Positions 44,601 to 56,674 of a stretch of DNA of 64,000 nt are shown here, piece by piece (positions within the stretch are counted from its first letter, which is position 1; the number at the start of each line of letters is the position of its first letter). Source of the stretch: Silene conica (lineage: Eukaryota; Streptophyta; Magnoliopsida; Caryophyllales; Caryophyllaceae); the NCBI GenBank assembly GCA_029255685.2, contig CM055313.2, positions 21,987,079 to 22,051,078 of the forward strand, in the 5' to 3' direction. The notes under the pieces are model-generated. The model did not search any database, had not been told where the DNA came from, and saw only the letters and a list, made by a program, of their open reading frames with translations. A program made the translations under genes and the position numbers.

Positions 44601-47555
44601 CTTTATTTATTAGATACAAAGGCTTGGGAAGTAGACACATTGAGGGGGCACATGAATAATGTGTCCAGTGTCATATTCCATGCCAAGCAGGATATTATTG
44701 TTTCAAATTCAGAGGACAAAAGCATTCGTGTATGGGATGTAACAAAGCGAACTGGTATTCAAACATTCCGTCGGGAACATGATAGATTTTGGATTCTCGT
44801 AGCTCATCCTGAGATCAATCTCCTAGCTGCTGGCCACGATAGTGGGATTATTGTCTTTAAATTGGAGAGGGAACGACCAGCATTTTCTGTCAGCGGTGAT
44901 GTATTGTTTTACGCAAAAGATCGTTTCTTGCGGTTTTTTGAATTCTCCACTCAACGAGATACACAAGTGGTTCCAATTCGTCGGCCTGGCTCAACAAGCT
45001 TAAATCAAGGTCCTAGGACTCTTTCTTATAGCCCTACTGAGAATGCTGTTCTCATATGTTCTGATGTCGATGGTGGGTCCTATGAGCTCTATATTGTACC
45101 AAAAGATGCCTCTGGAAGGGGTGATGTGGCACAAGAAGCGAAAAGAGGTGTTGGAGGATCTGCTGTTTTTATTGCTCGTAACAGGTTTGCAGTGCTTGAC
45201 AAAAGCAACAATCAAGTCATGGTGAAAAACCTGAAGAATGAAATTGTGAAGAAGAGTCCCTTACCTATTGCCACTGATGCAATATTCTATGCAGGGACTG
45301 GAAATGTGCTGTGTAGGTCAGAGGATAGAGTTATTATTTTTGACTTGCAGCAGAGAATCGTTCTTGGTGAGCTTCAAACCCCCTTTGTGAAGTATGTGGT
45401 ATGGTCAAATGACATGCAAACTGTTGCCTTGCTAAGCAAACATGTCATCGTAATTGCTAATAAGGAGCTTGTTCACCAGTGTACTCTCCACGAGACAATT
45501 CGTGTTAAGAGTGGAGCCTGGGATGACAATGGAGTTTTTATCTATACAACTCTTAATCACATTAAGTATTGTCTTCCCAATGGAGATAGTGGCATTATCA
45601 AAACACTTGATTTCCCAATTTACATCACCAAGGTTTCCGGCAATACACTTTTTTGCTTGGAACGAGATGGAAAGAATAAGGCTATAGTTATTGATGCTAC
45701 TGAGTATATTTTCAAGCTAAATTTATTGAGGAAAAGATACGATCATGTTATGTCAATGATACGAAACTCCGAACTCGTGGGGCAAGCTATGATTGCTTAT
45801 TTGCAGCAGAAGGGGTTTCCAGAAGTTGCTTTGCATTTTGTAAAAGACGAGAAAACCAGGTTCAATTTAGCTTTGGAGAGTGGAAATATTCAAATTGCAG
45901 TTGCTTCAGCTAAGGAAATTGATGAGAAAGATCACTGGTACCGACTAGGGTTGGAGGCTCTTCGCCAGGGTAATACTGGTATTGTGGAATATGCTTACCA
46001 GAGGACTAAAAATTTCGAGAGACTTTCTTTTCTTTATTTGATAACAGGGAACACGGAGAAATCTACTAAAATGTTGAAAATTGCGGAGATGAAAAAGGAT
46101 GTCATGGGTCAATTTCATAATGCCCTTTATTTGGGCGACGTTCAGGAACGTGTCAAGATCTTAGAGGATGCCGGTCATTTGCCTCTGGCATACATGACGG
46201 CATCAGTTCACGGCCTTCATGATGTTGCCGAGAGTCTGGCTTCTAAATTAGGAGATGATATTCCTACTTTGCCCTCAGGAAAGGTTCCCTCTCTTCTGAT
46301 ACCTCCAGCACCTGTTAAATGTGCCGGCGATTGGCCTCTTCTGAGAGTGATGAAGGGCATCTTTGATGGTGGAATTGACCTTGGGAAGGGTGCTCCCGAA
46401 GAAGAGGAAGAGGAGGTCGGAGGTGATTGGGGCGAAAATTTGGAGGAAGATGTAGAGATAACTAATGGAATTGCTGAAAATTTATCCGATAGAGAAGAAG
46501 CTGAAGAGAATGAGGAAGCTGGAGGTTGGGACCTTGAGGATTTGGATCTGCCTCTTGAGGAAGATACTCCTAAAGTCTCGGCTAGTTCCCGTTCTTCAAT
46601 GTTCGTGACTCCAAGTCCCGGCATGCCTGTCAGCCAAATCTGGACCCAGAAGTCGTCTCTTGCAGCCGAGCATGCTGCTGCCGGAAACTTTGATACTGCG
46701 ATGCGGTTGCTGAGTCGGCAACTTGGGATCAAAAATTTTTCTCCTTTGAAGTCCATGTTTGTTGACCTTCATGCAGGAAGTCAAACTTATTTGCGTGCAC
46801 TTACTTCTGCTCCCATCATATCCGTTGCCTTGGAGAGAGGATGGAGTGAATCTTTAAGCCCTAATGTGAGGGGGCCACCTGCTTTAGTGTTTAGTTTCTC
46901 TCAATTGGAAGATAAGCTCAAGTCTGGTTACAAATCCACAACCGCTGGTAAATTGTCAGAAGCTCTCACAATATTCGTAGCCATCTTACATACCATTCCT
47001 TTGATAGTTGTCGAATCGAGAAGAGAGGTTGACGAAGTCAAAGAGTTAGTTGTAATTGTCAAGGAGTATGTCTTGGGTCTAAAGATGGAGATCACGAGAA
47101 GAGAATTGAAGGATGATCCAAAGCGTCAACAAGAGCTAGCTGCGTATTTCACTCACTGCAACCTTCAAACCCCTCACTTGCGACTTGCCCTACAGATGGC
47201 TATGAGGGTTTGCTACAATGCCAAGAATCTTGCCACAGCTGCTAACTTTTCCCGACGGTTACTTGAAACAAATCCGGCTAGTGAGCAACAAGCAAAACAA
47301 GCCCGACAAATTTTACAGGCAGCTGAGCGAAACATGACTGATGCTGTGGAACTGAACTATGATTTTAGGAACCCTTTTGTGGTATGTGGAGCTACCTACG
47401 TGCCGATTTACCGTGGTCAAAAGGATGTGTCCTGCCCCTATTGCACCTCCCGTTTTGTACCGGAGCAAGAGGGGAAGATCTGTAATGTTTGTGAGCTTGC
47501 AGTGGTTGGGGCTGATGCTTCTGGTTTGATGTGTTCCCCATCTCAGAAAAGATAA
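41616..47555 (+). CDS. COPA: Coatomer subunit alpha (alpha-COP)
   Basis: Coding exons 41616-41823, 42491-42985 and 44614-47555 join in phase to 1214 residues, the usual length for plant alpha-COP. Alpha-COP is a scaffold of the COPI coat that drives Golgi-to-ER and intra-Golgi vesicle traffic; its WD40 propeller binds KKxx cargo signals. Seen here: [18 protein letters not shown] start, about six WD40 repeats to residue 300 (IQLWDY, IKVWNY, IRIWNW, VRVWDI, VKLWRM, IRVWDV), a second propeller-like COPI_WD region to about 570, helical solenoid, an acidic Glu/Asp-rich linker about 825-880, and the COPI_C domain with Cys pairs near the end ([13 protein letters not shown]). Only two coding introns, both early; the last exon is 2942 bases. 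No stop or shift. Confidence 0.96.
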
Positions 47556-49056
47556 GGTGACAGAATTCGCTTCCTCGTCCAAAGGTAAGGAACTACGGGT
47601 TATTCACCAAGAACCACTATTCTAATGAATTGCATTTTTATTTGATTTGATTTTTTGTTCATCATTTTCCCTCTACTCTTGCTGTAGATGAGTTATTTTC
47701 AAAATCTTTGGTTTTTGGCTGCTCATGTTAAATGCTAGAAGACAGAAATGACCTTGTTAAGACGAAGGTCATACGGACAATAGATCGCGGGTTCAAATCT
47801 CCTCCTACATCAAGGAAAGAAGACGGGAATGGCCGAAAAACTCTTGTTATTGATATATGATCATAGTTGAGACAAGTTCAAGGACAGTATTTGCGCAAAT
47901 TTGAAGATGATTGTGCTTGTTAATTTTGTTACAGAGGCAATTTGAATTTTGAATTCATTTATCAAAATTTCCGTTCTTTACTGCTTATCTGAATATCGTT
48001 GACAGGTTCTATGGCGTAAAATGCCCGTTCTTTACTGCGAAATGAACCTCCCCAGAACATTAGCAAATAATTGTTCCTTGGGTGAGCTCTCATGTTACAG
48101 AGATATAATTTGCTCTCCCAGCCAGATGAATCTCTCCATTACATTAACAGACGATGTTTCTTGGCGTGGCCTCGTGTTAGTGTGTTACGGAGATATGACC
48201 TCGCAAACGAGGCCCTCCCAGTTGTAAATGTTTGCAAAATACTTGGTGGTGTGTAATACGGAGTATCAGTTTCCTTTTTCATGTTCCCATTTTTCAAAAT
48301 CTGCCTCGTACACGTTGAAATGAAGGTTAGCATCAAAGAAAAGAAAACTAGATGTCCTGCAACATAACATACATCGAAGAGTTTTGCTGAAGATGGATAC
48401 TATCCATCACAAGCTGAAGACGGGATAGTATTTCTCACAACAAGGCCAGTGGGAGATATGAAGCATTTTATGGGTCGTCTCACTTGCATTTTGCGAGAGG
48501 GACATTATCCGTCTCCAATGAGAATTTGTGAACATTATTAGCCTATTAGCATCACTAAACCCATTTAACTATAGAAATTCCGTGTGGAAGGGTTGCCAGT
48601 TGGCAGTTGCCACAAAAAAGCATGAGAAACCATGAAAATCACTTCCATAATTCACCCTTTGAATAAATAATATACCTGAAAAAAACAATAAGGAGTAGAA
48701 CTGTTGCCTGCTGGTTTATCTACTCTTACCAGAAATCTAGAATCCTGTTGTACAATGTCACTCCACAATGCATTCACCCATCTCATGCATGTCCAATTTG
48801 AGCGAATCCGATAATGATGGAACTTATTCTACAACAAAGTTTCTAGCGATCCCAGGATGTAATGGTAGGAATCTGCAAATCCAGTAGATACTAACACGAT
48901 AGACCAGTCGGTCCGACACTTGCAAAATCACCCTTGTACAGCATTATCTAATTAGTCTGAGCAACATGGACAACCATGGAGTAATTCTTAATCCCAATGG
49001 AGATAACTACATGACAGAATGATGCCCAATCGCTTATGGATTCACAAGTATCGAGC
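47556..49056. other. Convergent intergenic region between alpha-COP and the CRM gene
   Basis: Holds the 3' ends of both genes. AAAG|GTAAGG at 47585 and TTGACAG near 48005 could bound an intron in the alpha-COP 3' untranslated region. No additional coding frame is convincing. Confidence 0.4.
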
Positions 49057-52000
49057 TCAATCGCTATCCCACATTTCATCATTCTTTCCGGACTCTCGTT
49101 TTCCCCGTGAAAGGTCTTTGCCTTCATGATAATATGGGGATACAACGGCCCCACTATAGTCATCATCAACTCCTTTAAGGGCACTTGACTCTAGAGCTTC
49201 GTCATCTGACTCCTCGTACATGGGGATTTCCGATTCACTAAATACTTCGTCAATCTCAGATTCATCCTTTGCTGGTTTTCTGTAGCAATCACGACCAGAC
49301 TCTCGGGATCCACCTCTAATCCTTGAAGATTTGGGTGACGTCGAGTCAAATCCTTTTTCTGTGTCAGAATCCCACATTACATCATCGAGATCATCTAACA
49401 TTTTTGCTGACCCATATTCATCATCAGATACCATTCCTTTAAATCCACTATTACTGTACTTAGGCCCTCGGCTTTCACGAGGTCCTCTAGTTCTTTCTAG
49501 TTTATATAGATCTCTTTGAGAATCACTTGTATGGCTTTCATCTTCACTTGCATCAAGATCCTCAACATCATCATCATCATCGCCTTCATTCTCACTGCCT
49601 TCTGTTCTTTCCCTTTGGTATGGACCCCTCGAACCCCCACCTCCTCGAATATCACCATCGGAGTCATTATATATATTCCTCCCAGGTCGGAATCTTCCAC
49701 TTGAATCATCCTTATTTAAGTATCTAATTCTACCGACTTCTTCCTCTTCTGCAGCCTCCTCTTCAGCAAATTCTTTATCGGCAGCGTCCTCTATCTCGGC
49801 TATAAAGTTGTCTAGCTCCTCTTGGTCACTATCCTCGCCAGGCCCAGGGTTCTCGGAGGTTCTCTGAAGTCCAGTCTGAGATTCCTCATCCCCGCGGAAG
49901 ACATAGGGACTCCCCTCTTTCTTGTCAATAGCATTAAAGAAGGTTGATGCTACTCTTTGGATGCTCGCCATGGCAACAGGATCATCGGGGCTAATTCCTT
50001 TTTTACGAAGCTCCTGCTCGTTTTTCTTTATGTTCAGTTTTTGAGATTCGAGTGCTTGCTCGAATCTGGCTTTGAAAAGGGCCTGTAATTCCAAAATAAA
50101 ACATACAATAGGAAAACTTCAGTAATGGCATATACTAAAATCAGTTGAAGTCTCGTGAGGGACTGTCTCAAATGTATTAATATGGAGCATAATCTTAAGA
50201 CCAACCCATTTGACTAAAAACCTTTCCCATATCGAATAACCCACAAAAATCACAAAAAGTCGTCATCAGGCTACTCTCATACAAACAGTTTAATTAGCAT
50301 TTCATTCAACAATTTACATCAAGAAAACTTGCATTCTTTATTGCAAAGCAAATATGAGTTTCACTCATCAGGAATTTGTACTCCCATTCGTGTTTTACTC
50401 ATTTTCCTAAAATCCCAGGGAAACTAAGAAAAACCATGTTCCAGGACATATTTACCCCTAACCCATGGGCGGATCTAGGTAGGGGCCCGGGTGGGCGAGT
50501 GCCCCCCATGGATTTTCGGAAATAAATTTTTATAAGTATCTAAATTAGACACAAAGTCACCATGGCATAGTTGGTATAGATGTATTGAGTTTTCTTTAGA
50601 AGTTACAGGTTCAATTCCCATTGTCAACACAAATTTTATAATTATTTTTTGGGCTTTAGCCCATGTATATTTGTCAGTTATTTCATATATGTGTGAAAAA
50701 ATTGCTTCAAATAAGATTCGAACCCCTACCCTCCAATAACTTACCAAGTTCTAACCATTGTACCACTTACATTTGATGTTAAATTATGTACAAAAGTGTA
50801 TTATATTCTATAAAAAAAATTACTTTTATATATATTTAGAATTTAAAGTATTTTAGAGAAAATATTACTTTTTGAAAAGAGATATCTATAAAACCAATTA
50901 TTTTTGTTCATTCTTTTATTTATATAATACCTAATTTCGAAAAAAAATTAAAAAGATAAAAAATGTTGCCTTAGAAATGCGTAAATAAAACACCAAAAAA
51001 ATTTTAGCGCCCCCCTAAAACTAAATTGCTAGATCCGCCACTGCCCTAACCAAACTAGGCCTTACAGATGTTGACATTCAGCGAAACGAAAAAGAACAAC
51101 TCAATGACATTATGGAAGGAATAGACAATAAGACCAGAGCAATGTTACCTTTCTTTTGGTTAAAGTGTTGAGAGGTATCAAATTTTTCGGTTGACGATAA
51201 TTTCTACCACGGAACATAATTATTGTTTTCACATTGTGTATATTAACCACGATACCACCACTCAGCCTTGCAAGTAAATTCGCCATCTCCTTAATTTTTT
51301 CCTTAGGGAAGTTATCACAGCAGACTTGCACAGTCTCATGGAACTTCCAATGAAGATGCATATTCTGAACAACTCCTCCGAAGACTCCTCGAACACCAAC
51401 CGCACAATAATTTCTGTTCCTGAAACCTATTTTCTTATATGCTTGAAGCTGTTCAGGTGTGAAAAGCTCTGGGTCATGTCTAGGTGGAGGCAAGTCGGGC
51501 AGATCGTATTTCTTGAGCTTTTGCAGAAGCAGTGCCACCTTTTTTTTGGCCTGCATAAGTAGAGAAAGAATGACACGAGAGTATAATTCTAGTCGTATCA
51601 CACTGGCACAATTGGGCACAAGTTGTGCCAAAGAAAAAAATCGCATGAAAGTGTAGCAAATCACTTGGGAAATTTCTTATGTCACTACAGGCATTAGAAT
51701 ATAGAATAGACGTCATCTTTTCTCAAAAGCTGGAATATTGTTTTTGTGAGGCCAGTGAAGAAATTGACTTCATTCACAATTGGGACATTTGGGTTTTGCC
51801 TTTTCAACGTGGGCTTAAACTTAGTTGCTTTCACTTTCCTTTCTTCTGAAAGGATGAGATGGTTCAAATCTAGTTGATTAACTTATCTCTGCATAAAAAG
51901 AACTATTTTTTTTTTGCAAGAGGTGAGGGTGATTGAAGCCAGGCTACTATCATAAGTAAAAGGCTATCTACGTGCATGAAAATTGGATAAATGCCGCAGC

Positions 52001-53837
52001 TTGGTGTTTTACAGCTCGAACAAAATAAAGACATGGACACGGGAATAATTGAAAACCAAGTACAGGTTATGTGAAAATGTACGGCGGGTGAATTCAGGCA
52101 AGTTCAAATAGGAATTCAATATAGGTGTCTCCATTGCCAAACCATTGGTTAACGATGATAACAATGAGTCTATGAATGCAAATGGTTACAGTATCAGTCG
52201 TTGAACTCTCAAACATGAAGTAAAATATGGAAAGGAAAGTACAAGGCCATGAATATAGACTGTTGAATACTATTACCGAATGTATCGATTTTATCAGACA
52301 ATAACAAAGCGCGCACTAAGATATCCATAGTTCCTAATTCAAGACATAACCAGACATCCAGCACTCAGCAGTCACAGGAAGTTTTGCAATGACCAACAAT
52401 TACAAGTGTAATTGAAACTGGAACCAGACCAAACTGAACCCTGAAAACTCTTCAGTAACTCACTTAAGTGAAAGGGTCAGGGACTGAAATTTATCACACC
52501 AAACTAGTCATCACAATTCTACCTAAGAAAGAAAGGTTTTGGTTGAGATGGTTCATCTATCATGATATTAGAGCCAGTGTGACCAAAGGTCACGGGTTTG
52601 AAACCTGGCAACCTCAAAAACCCCTCAAAAACTCACGAAGTGGAAACCAGCACATGGTATGGGGGAGCCTGTGCCAACTAACCACTCTTCACGCCCAATG
52701 GGCATTTGAGTGAGGGAGCGTAATAGGAATATTAATAATAGTTGGGCATCAACCATCACCTTAAGGTTTTGGTTGAGATGGTTCATCTATCAACTACCTA
52801 CCTTCTACCTTCTCAACAATGTCATTTGTGGACTTGAAGCAAATGCAAAGATTAGCCTAACATAGAGATCTCCAAACATACACAGCTCTACCACTAATTG
52901 CAGTAAAGGTGCACAGTTTTACCTTAATTACAGTGAAGGAATCCACAAAGGCAATTTTGACGCGTACAGACCAGGTAGCTAAATATCATATCCCTCGTGA
53001 CTTCACAAAACCACTTAGCTCTATCGAGGTCCGAGTATCAGCTAGATATACAGTTTAACCCCCTATCTAACAGAGAGCGAGTCTATTTACTATCCATCCG
53101 ACAAAAACCAACAACATTACAATCCCAATTGAAACCTAGTACAATACAACAACATTGCGGGGAAAAGGGGATCGGATGTACGCAGCCTTACCCTTGTGCT
53201 AGCAACACAAAGAGGAAGTTTCCGAATGACCTCACATGAAAAATTGTGCCAATAACCGGATCAAGGGACTGATATTTCACAATTGAAAACAGAATTGTTC
53301 AATTGCAGCCAATTTAGAGAGTCATTTTGCTTTATTCCATCATAATCGGAAACCGTAGAATAACGACTATTTGATTCCTCAGTCTAAACAATCACACAAT
53401 CATTAACTAATCAATACTCAAAAAATTAAAATCAGATAAAAATGAAATAGATAAAAAGAGAAGAATACCCTTCTGAGACTATAAAGAAGGCGTTCTTCCT
53501 CAGTCATAAGCTTAAATTTAAGCTTTTTAGCTTGACGAATTTGTTTAACAGTTTTACCAGCTTCTTTCTGCATTCTTTTCTCTACTTTACTCCTCATACT
53601 TCTCCCCGTCGCGGTAGACATCCATCTTCTCCCTCCATCAAAACCCGTATGCCGGAAACTACTAAACACATCAAAGATTGAAACTTTATGATGAAATCCA
53701 ACAATTGCAGTTGATTTTATTGGGGTTTGAGGAAATGGGTAGTTGTAAATTGAAGGGTTTAGGTGTTGTGTGGTGTGGTGAAGGAGGGTGAATATGGTTT
53801 TGAGTGATTGTTTGCGGATATTAATGGTGGAAATCAT
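49057..53837 (-). CDS. Single-CRM-domain RNA-binding protein, probably organellar
   Basis: Exons on the minus strand: 53837-53469, 51550-51149, 50082-49057; phases join to 598 residues. CRM (CRS1/YhbY) domains bind RNA and, in plants, mostly serve organellar splicing and ribosome assembly. The N-terminus (to about residue 75) is basic and Ser/Thr-rich with RRWMSTATG, like a mitochondrial presequence. Then MRSKVEKRMQKEAGK and a basic helix. Exon 2 (residues 124-257) holds the CRM fold: GFRNRNYCAVGVRGVFGG loop, HWKFHETVQV, LARLSGGIVVNIHNVKTII, MFRGRNYRQP. Exon 3 starts ALFKARFEQALESQKLNIKK; from about 310 the chain is acidic, Ser/Asp/Glu-rich and likely disordered. This matches the small group-4 CRM proteins of plants; I think the closest Arabidopsis relative is At3g25440-like. 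It converges on alpha-COP. Confidence 0.87.
50563..50618 (+). promoter_or_regulatory. tRNA-like A and B boxes, plus orientation
   Basis: TGGCATAGTTGG (50563-50574) matches the A-box consensus and GGTTCAATTCC (50608-50618) matches the B box exactly, at tRNA-like spacing. The intervening sequence does not form an evident tRNA cloverleaf. Confidence 0.55.
50714..50765 (-). promoter_or_regulatory. tRNA-like A and B boxes, minus orientation
   Basis: On the minus strand TGGTACAATGG (50765-50755) and GGTTCGAATCT (50724-50714; one mismatch to the B box) are spaced as in a tRNA gene. The module faces the plus-strand one. Confidence 0.5.
52490..52795 (+). mobile_element. TRIM-like miniature LTR retrotransposon in intron 1 of the CRM gene
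   Basis: A 30-base direct repeat beginning AAGGTTTTGGTTGAGATGGT lies at 52533-52562 and 52763-52792. Directly after the first copy comes TGATATTAGAGCC (52563-52575), close to the initiator tRNA-Met primer-binding sequence. Before the second copy is a purine-rich GAGTGAGGGAGCG (about 52708-52720). This is LTR-PBS-interior-PPT-LTR order at about 300 bp, with no coding capacity. The outer LTR boundaries are diverged and uncertain. Confidence 0.5.
53138..53250 (-). mobile_element. Au-like SINE fragment in intron 1 of the CRM gene
   Basis: The minus strand reads GTGTTGCTAGCACAAGGGTA, then AGGCTGCGTACATCCGATCC, then CCCGCAATGTTGTTG and a TTG-rich tail, the order of the 3' half of plant Au SINEs. 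The pol III promoter end is not recognisable. Confidence 0.6.
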
Positions 53838-55681
53838 CGTTTGTTTGAGTCAAATTGAAAAATCAGGGGTTTTTCGCATTAGCTTAAACCCCAGAAAAGA
53901 GAACAGAAAATGTGAAGAATTGGGGAAGTTTCACTCCAACACTCGATGCCCAGTGGGCCGTTAATGAAGGCTCAAATCCAGAAAGGGATCGGTTCGGTTT
54001 GGATCGGATTTTGTGGGATATATATCCATATCCGCTTCAAATCCACCATGTAATCCAAAACTCGATCCAGAATCTGCTTTGATCATGTAAAAAATTCGTC
54101 TAATATACAAATTTAAAATCTCAAGCTTAATAAAGCCTAAATATCAAAAATAATGAATGGATCGGGTTTGGATTTGGTTCGGGATTCCGACGGCAAGTTT
54201 GGATATGGATTTTTATATATTGGATCAGCTATGGGTGTTCAAAAATTGGATCAGGATCGAATTTTTTCCTTCAGTTCGGTTCGAATTTGGTTCGGGTTTT
54301 CAATGGCAAATTTGAACTTTTTTCTTATCTTTTAATTCAAAAATAATCTTTAATCATCATAATCTTTTTTTTTAACTAAAATATACTCTTAATTAAAAGA
54401 AAATAAAACCGGCATGAATTTAAAAATCGTATATGAAAAATGGATAGTTAATATTATTAGTTTCCTATAAAATAACTTACCGCATACTTAATTCTGATAA
54501 AAAAATTATGAAATGATATTATTAATTTCCTGACAAAAAAATCAAATTATTTGAGAAAAATTATATTGAAATCATTAGTTATGGTAAAAAATTTCATTAA
54601 GATACGAGTTTTTTGTAAATAACTCTTCTTTTATGTACTAAAGTTTACAAGTAACCCCCTTATATGTTTTTTTTTACTCCGTACAAATAACGACCTTAAA
54701 TCCAACTTCATTCAAAAATTTACCACCTAATCTATATTAGGATGACTATTAAACCCGGTCTATTTACGACTTTATGACTTGAACTTAACTAAATACCTAA
54801 ATTACCCTCACCTATCACCCATACTTTACTTTGTTTTAATTTTAAACACATAAAATTATGTTAACGTATGATTTGAGTGAGTTTTTCTTGATTTAAAATA
54901 TGATTTTAGTTAAGAAATGAAATTAGGGTTTTAAATAATTGCACATTCCAATTAAAATTTGAAATTGTTTACAAAATCCATTTTAGGTACCAATTTGTAA
55001 GGAAAATATATTTTTTAGGTATTAAGTTTTAAATTTATATAGTAGTTTGTAAAAAACGTACATATTAGGTATTAACTAATAATTTGTGCTATATTAAAAA
55101 AAAATATAAATACCGTGCATGCATGCGCGAGGTCTATACTAGTATCATATGAAACATATTAAAACGGTAATTGAGAGGGAAAACAACATTCAATGTATGT
55201 AAATCAAATCTTCATTGGAATCTTCGTCTTCCATAGGTAACCCACACATGGCACACAATGACACAAACAATGGTTGGCCAAAAAAACACACAAACAATAT
55301 CATTTCACAAGGATATGACTAAAAGCAAGACATCATACTAACATAAGTGTATCGGCATGGACTAAAATACGTCATCACAACGACACAAGACACTAAAGAA
55401 GGCACACGACTAAATGAACAACATTTTGGTACACATACAAAAAGCAAGTCAAAACATAGCTCGCTATGGCAAAAGTACAACCCATAACATGATAATCGAC
55501 TGTAAATTAATTCTTATTAATAATCAATCAAGTAGGTTTAAAACGACGATCAAGCTATATAAATTACAAATAGTAGGGTTTCAAAACTTATTCTCGAAAC
55601 CGACAACGAATATGAGTTTTGGATGAATATAATTTTGTCCACCACTTGTATATGGTAACATCAACCTTTTAAAATTAGTAA
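53838..55681. other. Intergenic region upstream of the CRM gene
   Basis: About 53990-54310 has repeated GGATCGG-, GGTTTGGAT- and GGTTCGGG-type words without a clear unit or ends. A Helitron-like end (GTGCATGCATGCGC hairpin, then CTAG, then T) is at about 55114-55142. No gene found. Confidence 0.4.
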
Positions 55682-55867
55682 GTCTTGCTTGCGACGGGTC
55701 ACCATTTATGACGGATATTTTGTGAGATAAAATTGATACAAAATGAGTTAGTGGAGAAAGGGGATCACATGAATAGTGTTGGAGAGAGAAAAAGTGGGTA
55801 TTTTGTGAGCAAAAAGGTATCCGTCACAAGTTTGCGACGGATAGTGCCGTTGCAAATAAGAATTTGT
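55682..55867. mobile_element. MITE-like element with GCGACGG-containing inverted ends
   Basis: Left TCTTGCTTGCGACGGG; right (reverse complement) TTCTTATTTGCAACGGC; a further CCGTCGCAAACTTGTGACGG lies just inside the right end. A related shorter stretch with ACTTGTGACG occurs near 30505-30575. Target duplication not determined. Confidence 0.45.
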
Positions 55868-55993
55868 GTTTTAAAATAGGTAGTGAAATGATATGAATGT
55901 GACATTATTGAGCATTATATTCAACCCAATAACACAATACTCCGTATGATTCTCTTCCCCACTCACATTAGGCAAAATTATTACAGCATCCAG

Positions 55994-56594
55994 TGTTGGG
56001 CCCCAAAATTAACAAATATTTGGTCCACGACACGTGGCAGCATGTCATTGGTGCATCTTGGGAAGCACGGATTGAAGCCAAGACTAGATCTCAGCCGTGC
56101 ACTTATTGTCAAAAAGAAACACATATTGGAAGTGTGCTGAAGAAGCCAAACGGCCCAATTCCTCAGTAAAGCCCAAAGGAGTCAAGTCCAAAGCATGATG
56201 GGGAAGGAAGACGTCATCAACAACGGCTATCTTGAGCCCAATAGTCCTTTATCCAACGGATCCAATAGAAGGTCTCCAAGCACTATAAATAGGGGAGCTC
56301 ATTTATGATGGAGGGGACCCCAGACCCAACCTAAGAAATATCCACTTAGGAAGAACCCCTTATATTCCAGGAAGAATACCTACTAAACCTGTATGAACCC
56401 ATACTTTTCTGCAAGAACACTTGTATAACATTGTGTAACATTGTAATATCCACACATTTCAATAAGAATAACGACACCTTTTCCTTTGATTAATCTCACT
56501 TTGTAATTCTCTAAGTAAAAACAATGAATATCTTTACCATTAGATCACTATAACCTTGCACTAGCAAACTTGGTAATTTTCGACCAAAATATTT
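55994..56594 (+). repeat. 5' LTR of the Tat-type element
   Basis: Starts TGTTGGGCCCCAAAATT. It contains a TATA box (56284) and AATAAGAATAAC near 56462 as a possible poly(A) signal. The right border is placed just before the TGGCGCCC primer-binding site and is approximate, since the partner LTR is not in view. Confidence 0.65.
56284..56291 (+). promoter_or_regulatory. TATA box in the 5' LTR of the Tat-type element
   Basis: TATAAATA within AGCACTATAAATAGGGGAGC, about 310 bases before the primer-binding site. Confidence 0.7.
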
Positions 56595-56612
56595 TGGCGC
56601 CCACCGTGGGGC
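56595..56612 (+). other. Primer-binding site region of the Tat-type element
   Basis: TGGCGCCCACCGTGGGGC directly after the LTR, the sequence usually found at this place in plant Tat-type gypsy elements. I do not assign the tRNA. Confidence 0.65.
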
Positions 56613-56674
56613 TATAGTGATTGTTGTACCCAAAACAAAAACCTCAAAAATTCGTCCTAGCCAAAAATCCAAAC

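Larger units (their letters stand above)
50464..51043. mobile_element. Non-autonomous TIR element with two tRNA-like modules, in intron 2 of the CRM gene
   Basis: Flanked by an exact 8-bp duplication CCCTAACC (50456-50463, 51044-51051). Ends CATGGGCGGATCTAG and, reverse complemented, CAGTGGCGGATCTAG. The 8-bp duplication suits a hAT-type transposase. Inside are two sets of pol III A/B box motifs in opposite orientation. No coding frame is convincing. Confidence 0.75.

Noticed and set aside
46217-46756. 179-codon minus-strand Ser/Pro-rich ORF
   Set aside because: Complement of the acidic linker region of alpha-COP.
47750-47880. B-box-like GGTTCAAATC suggesting a tRNA or SINE near the 3' end of alpha-COP
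   Set aside because: No matching A box at the right distance and no cloverleaf; a single motif is not enough.
54153-54335. 60-codon plus-strand ORF
   Set aside because: It is built from GGATCGG/GGTTTGG-type repeat words, with no protein-like pattern.
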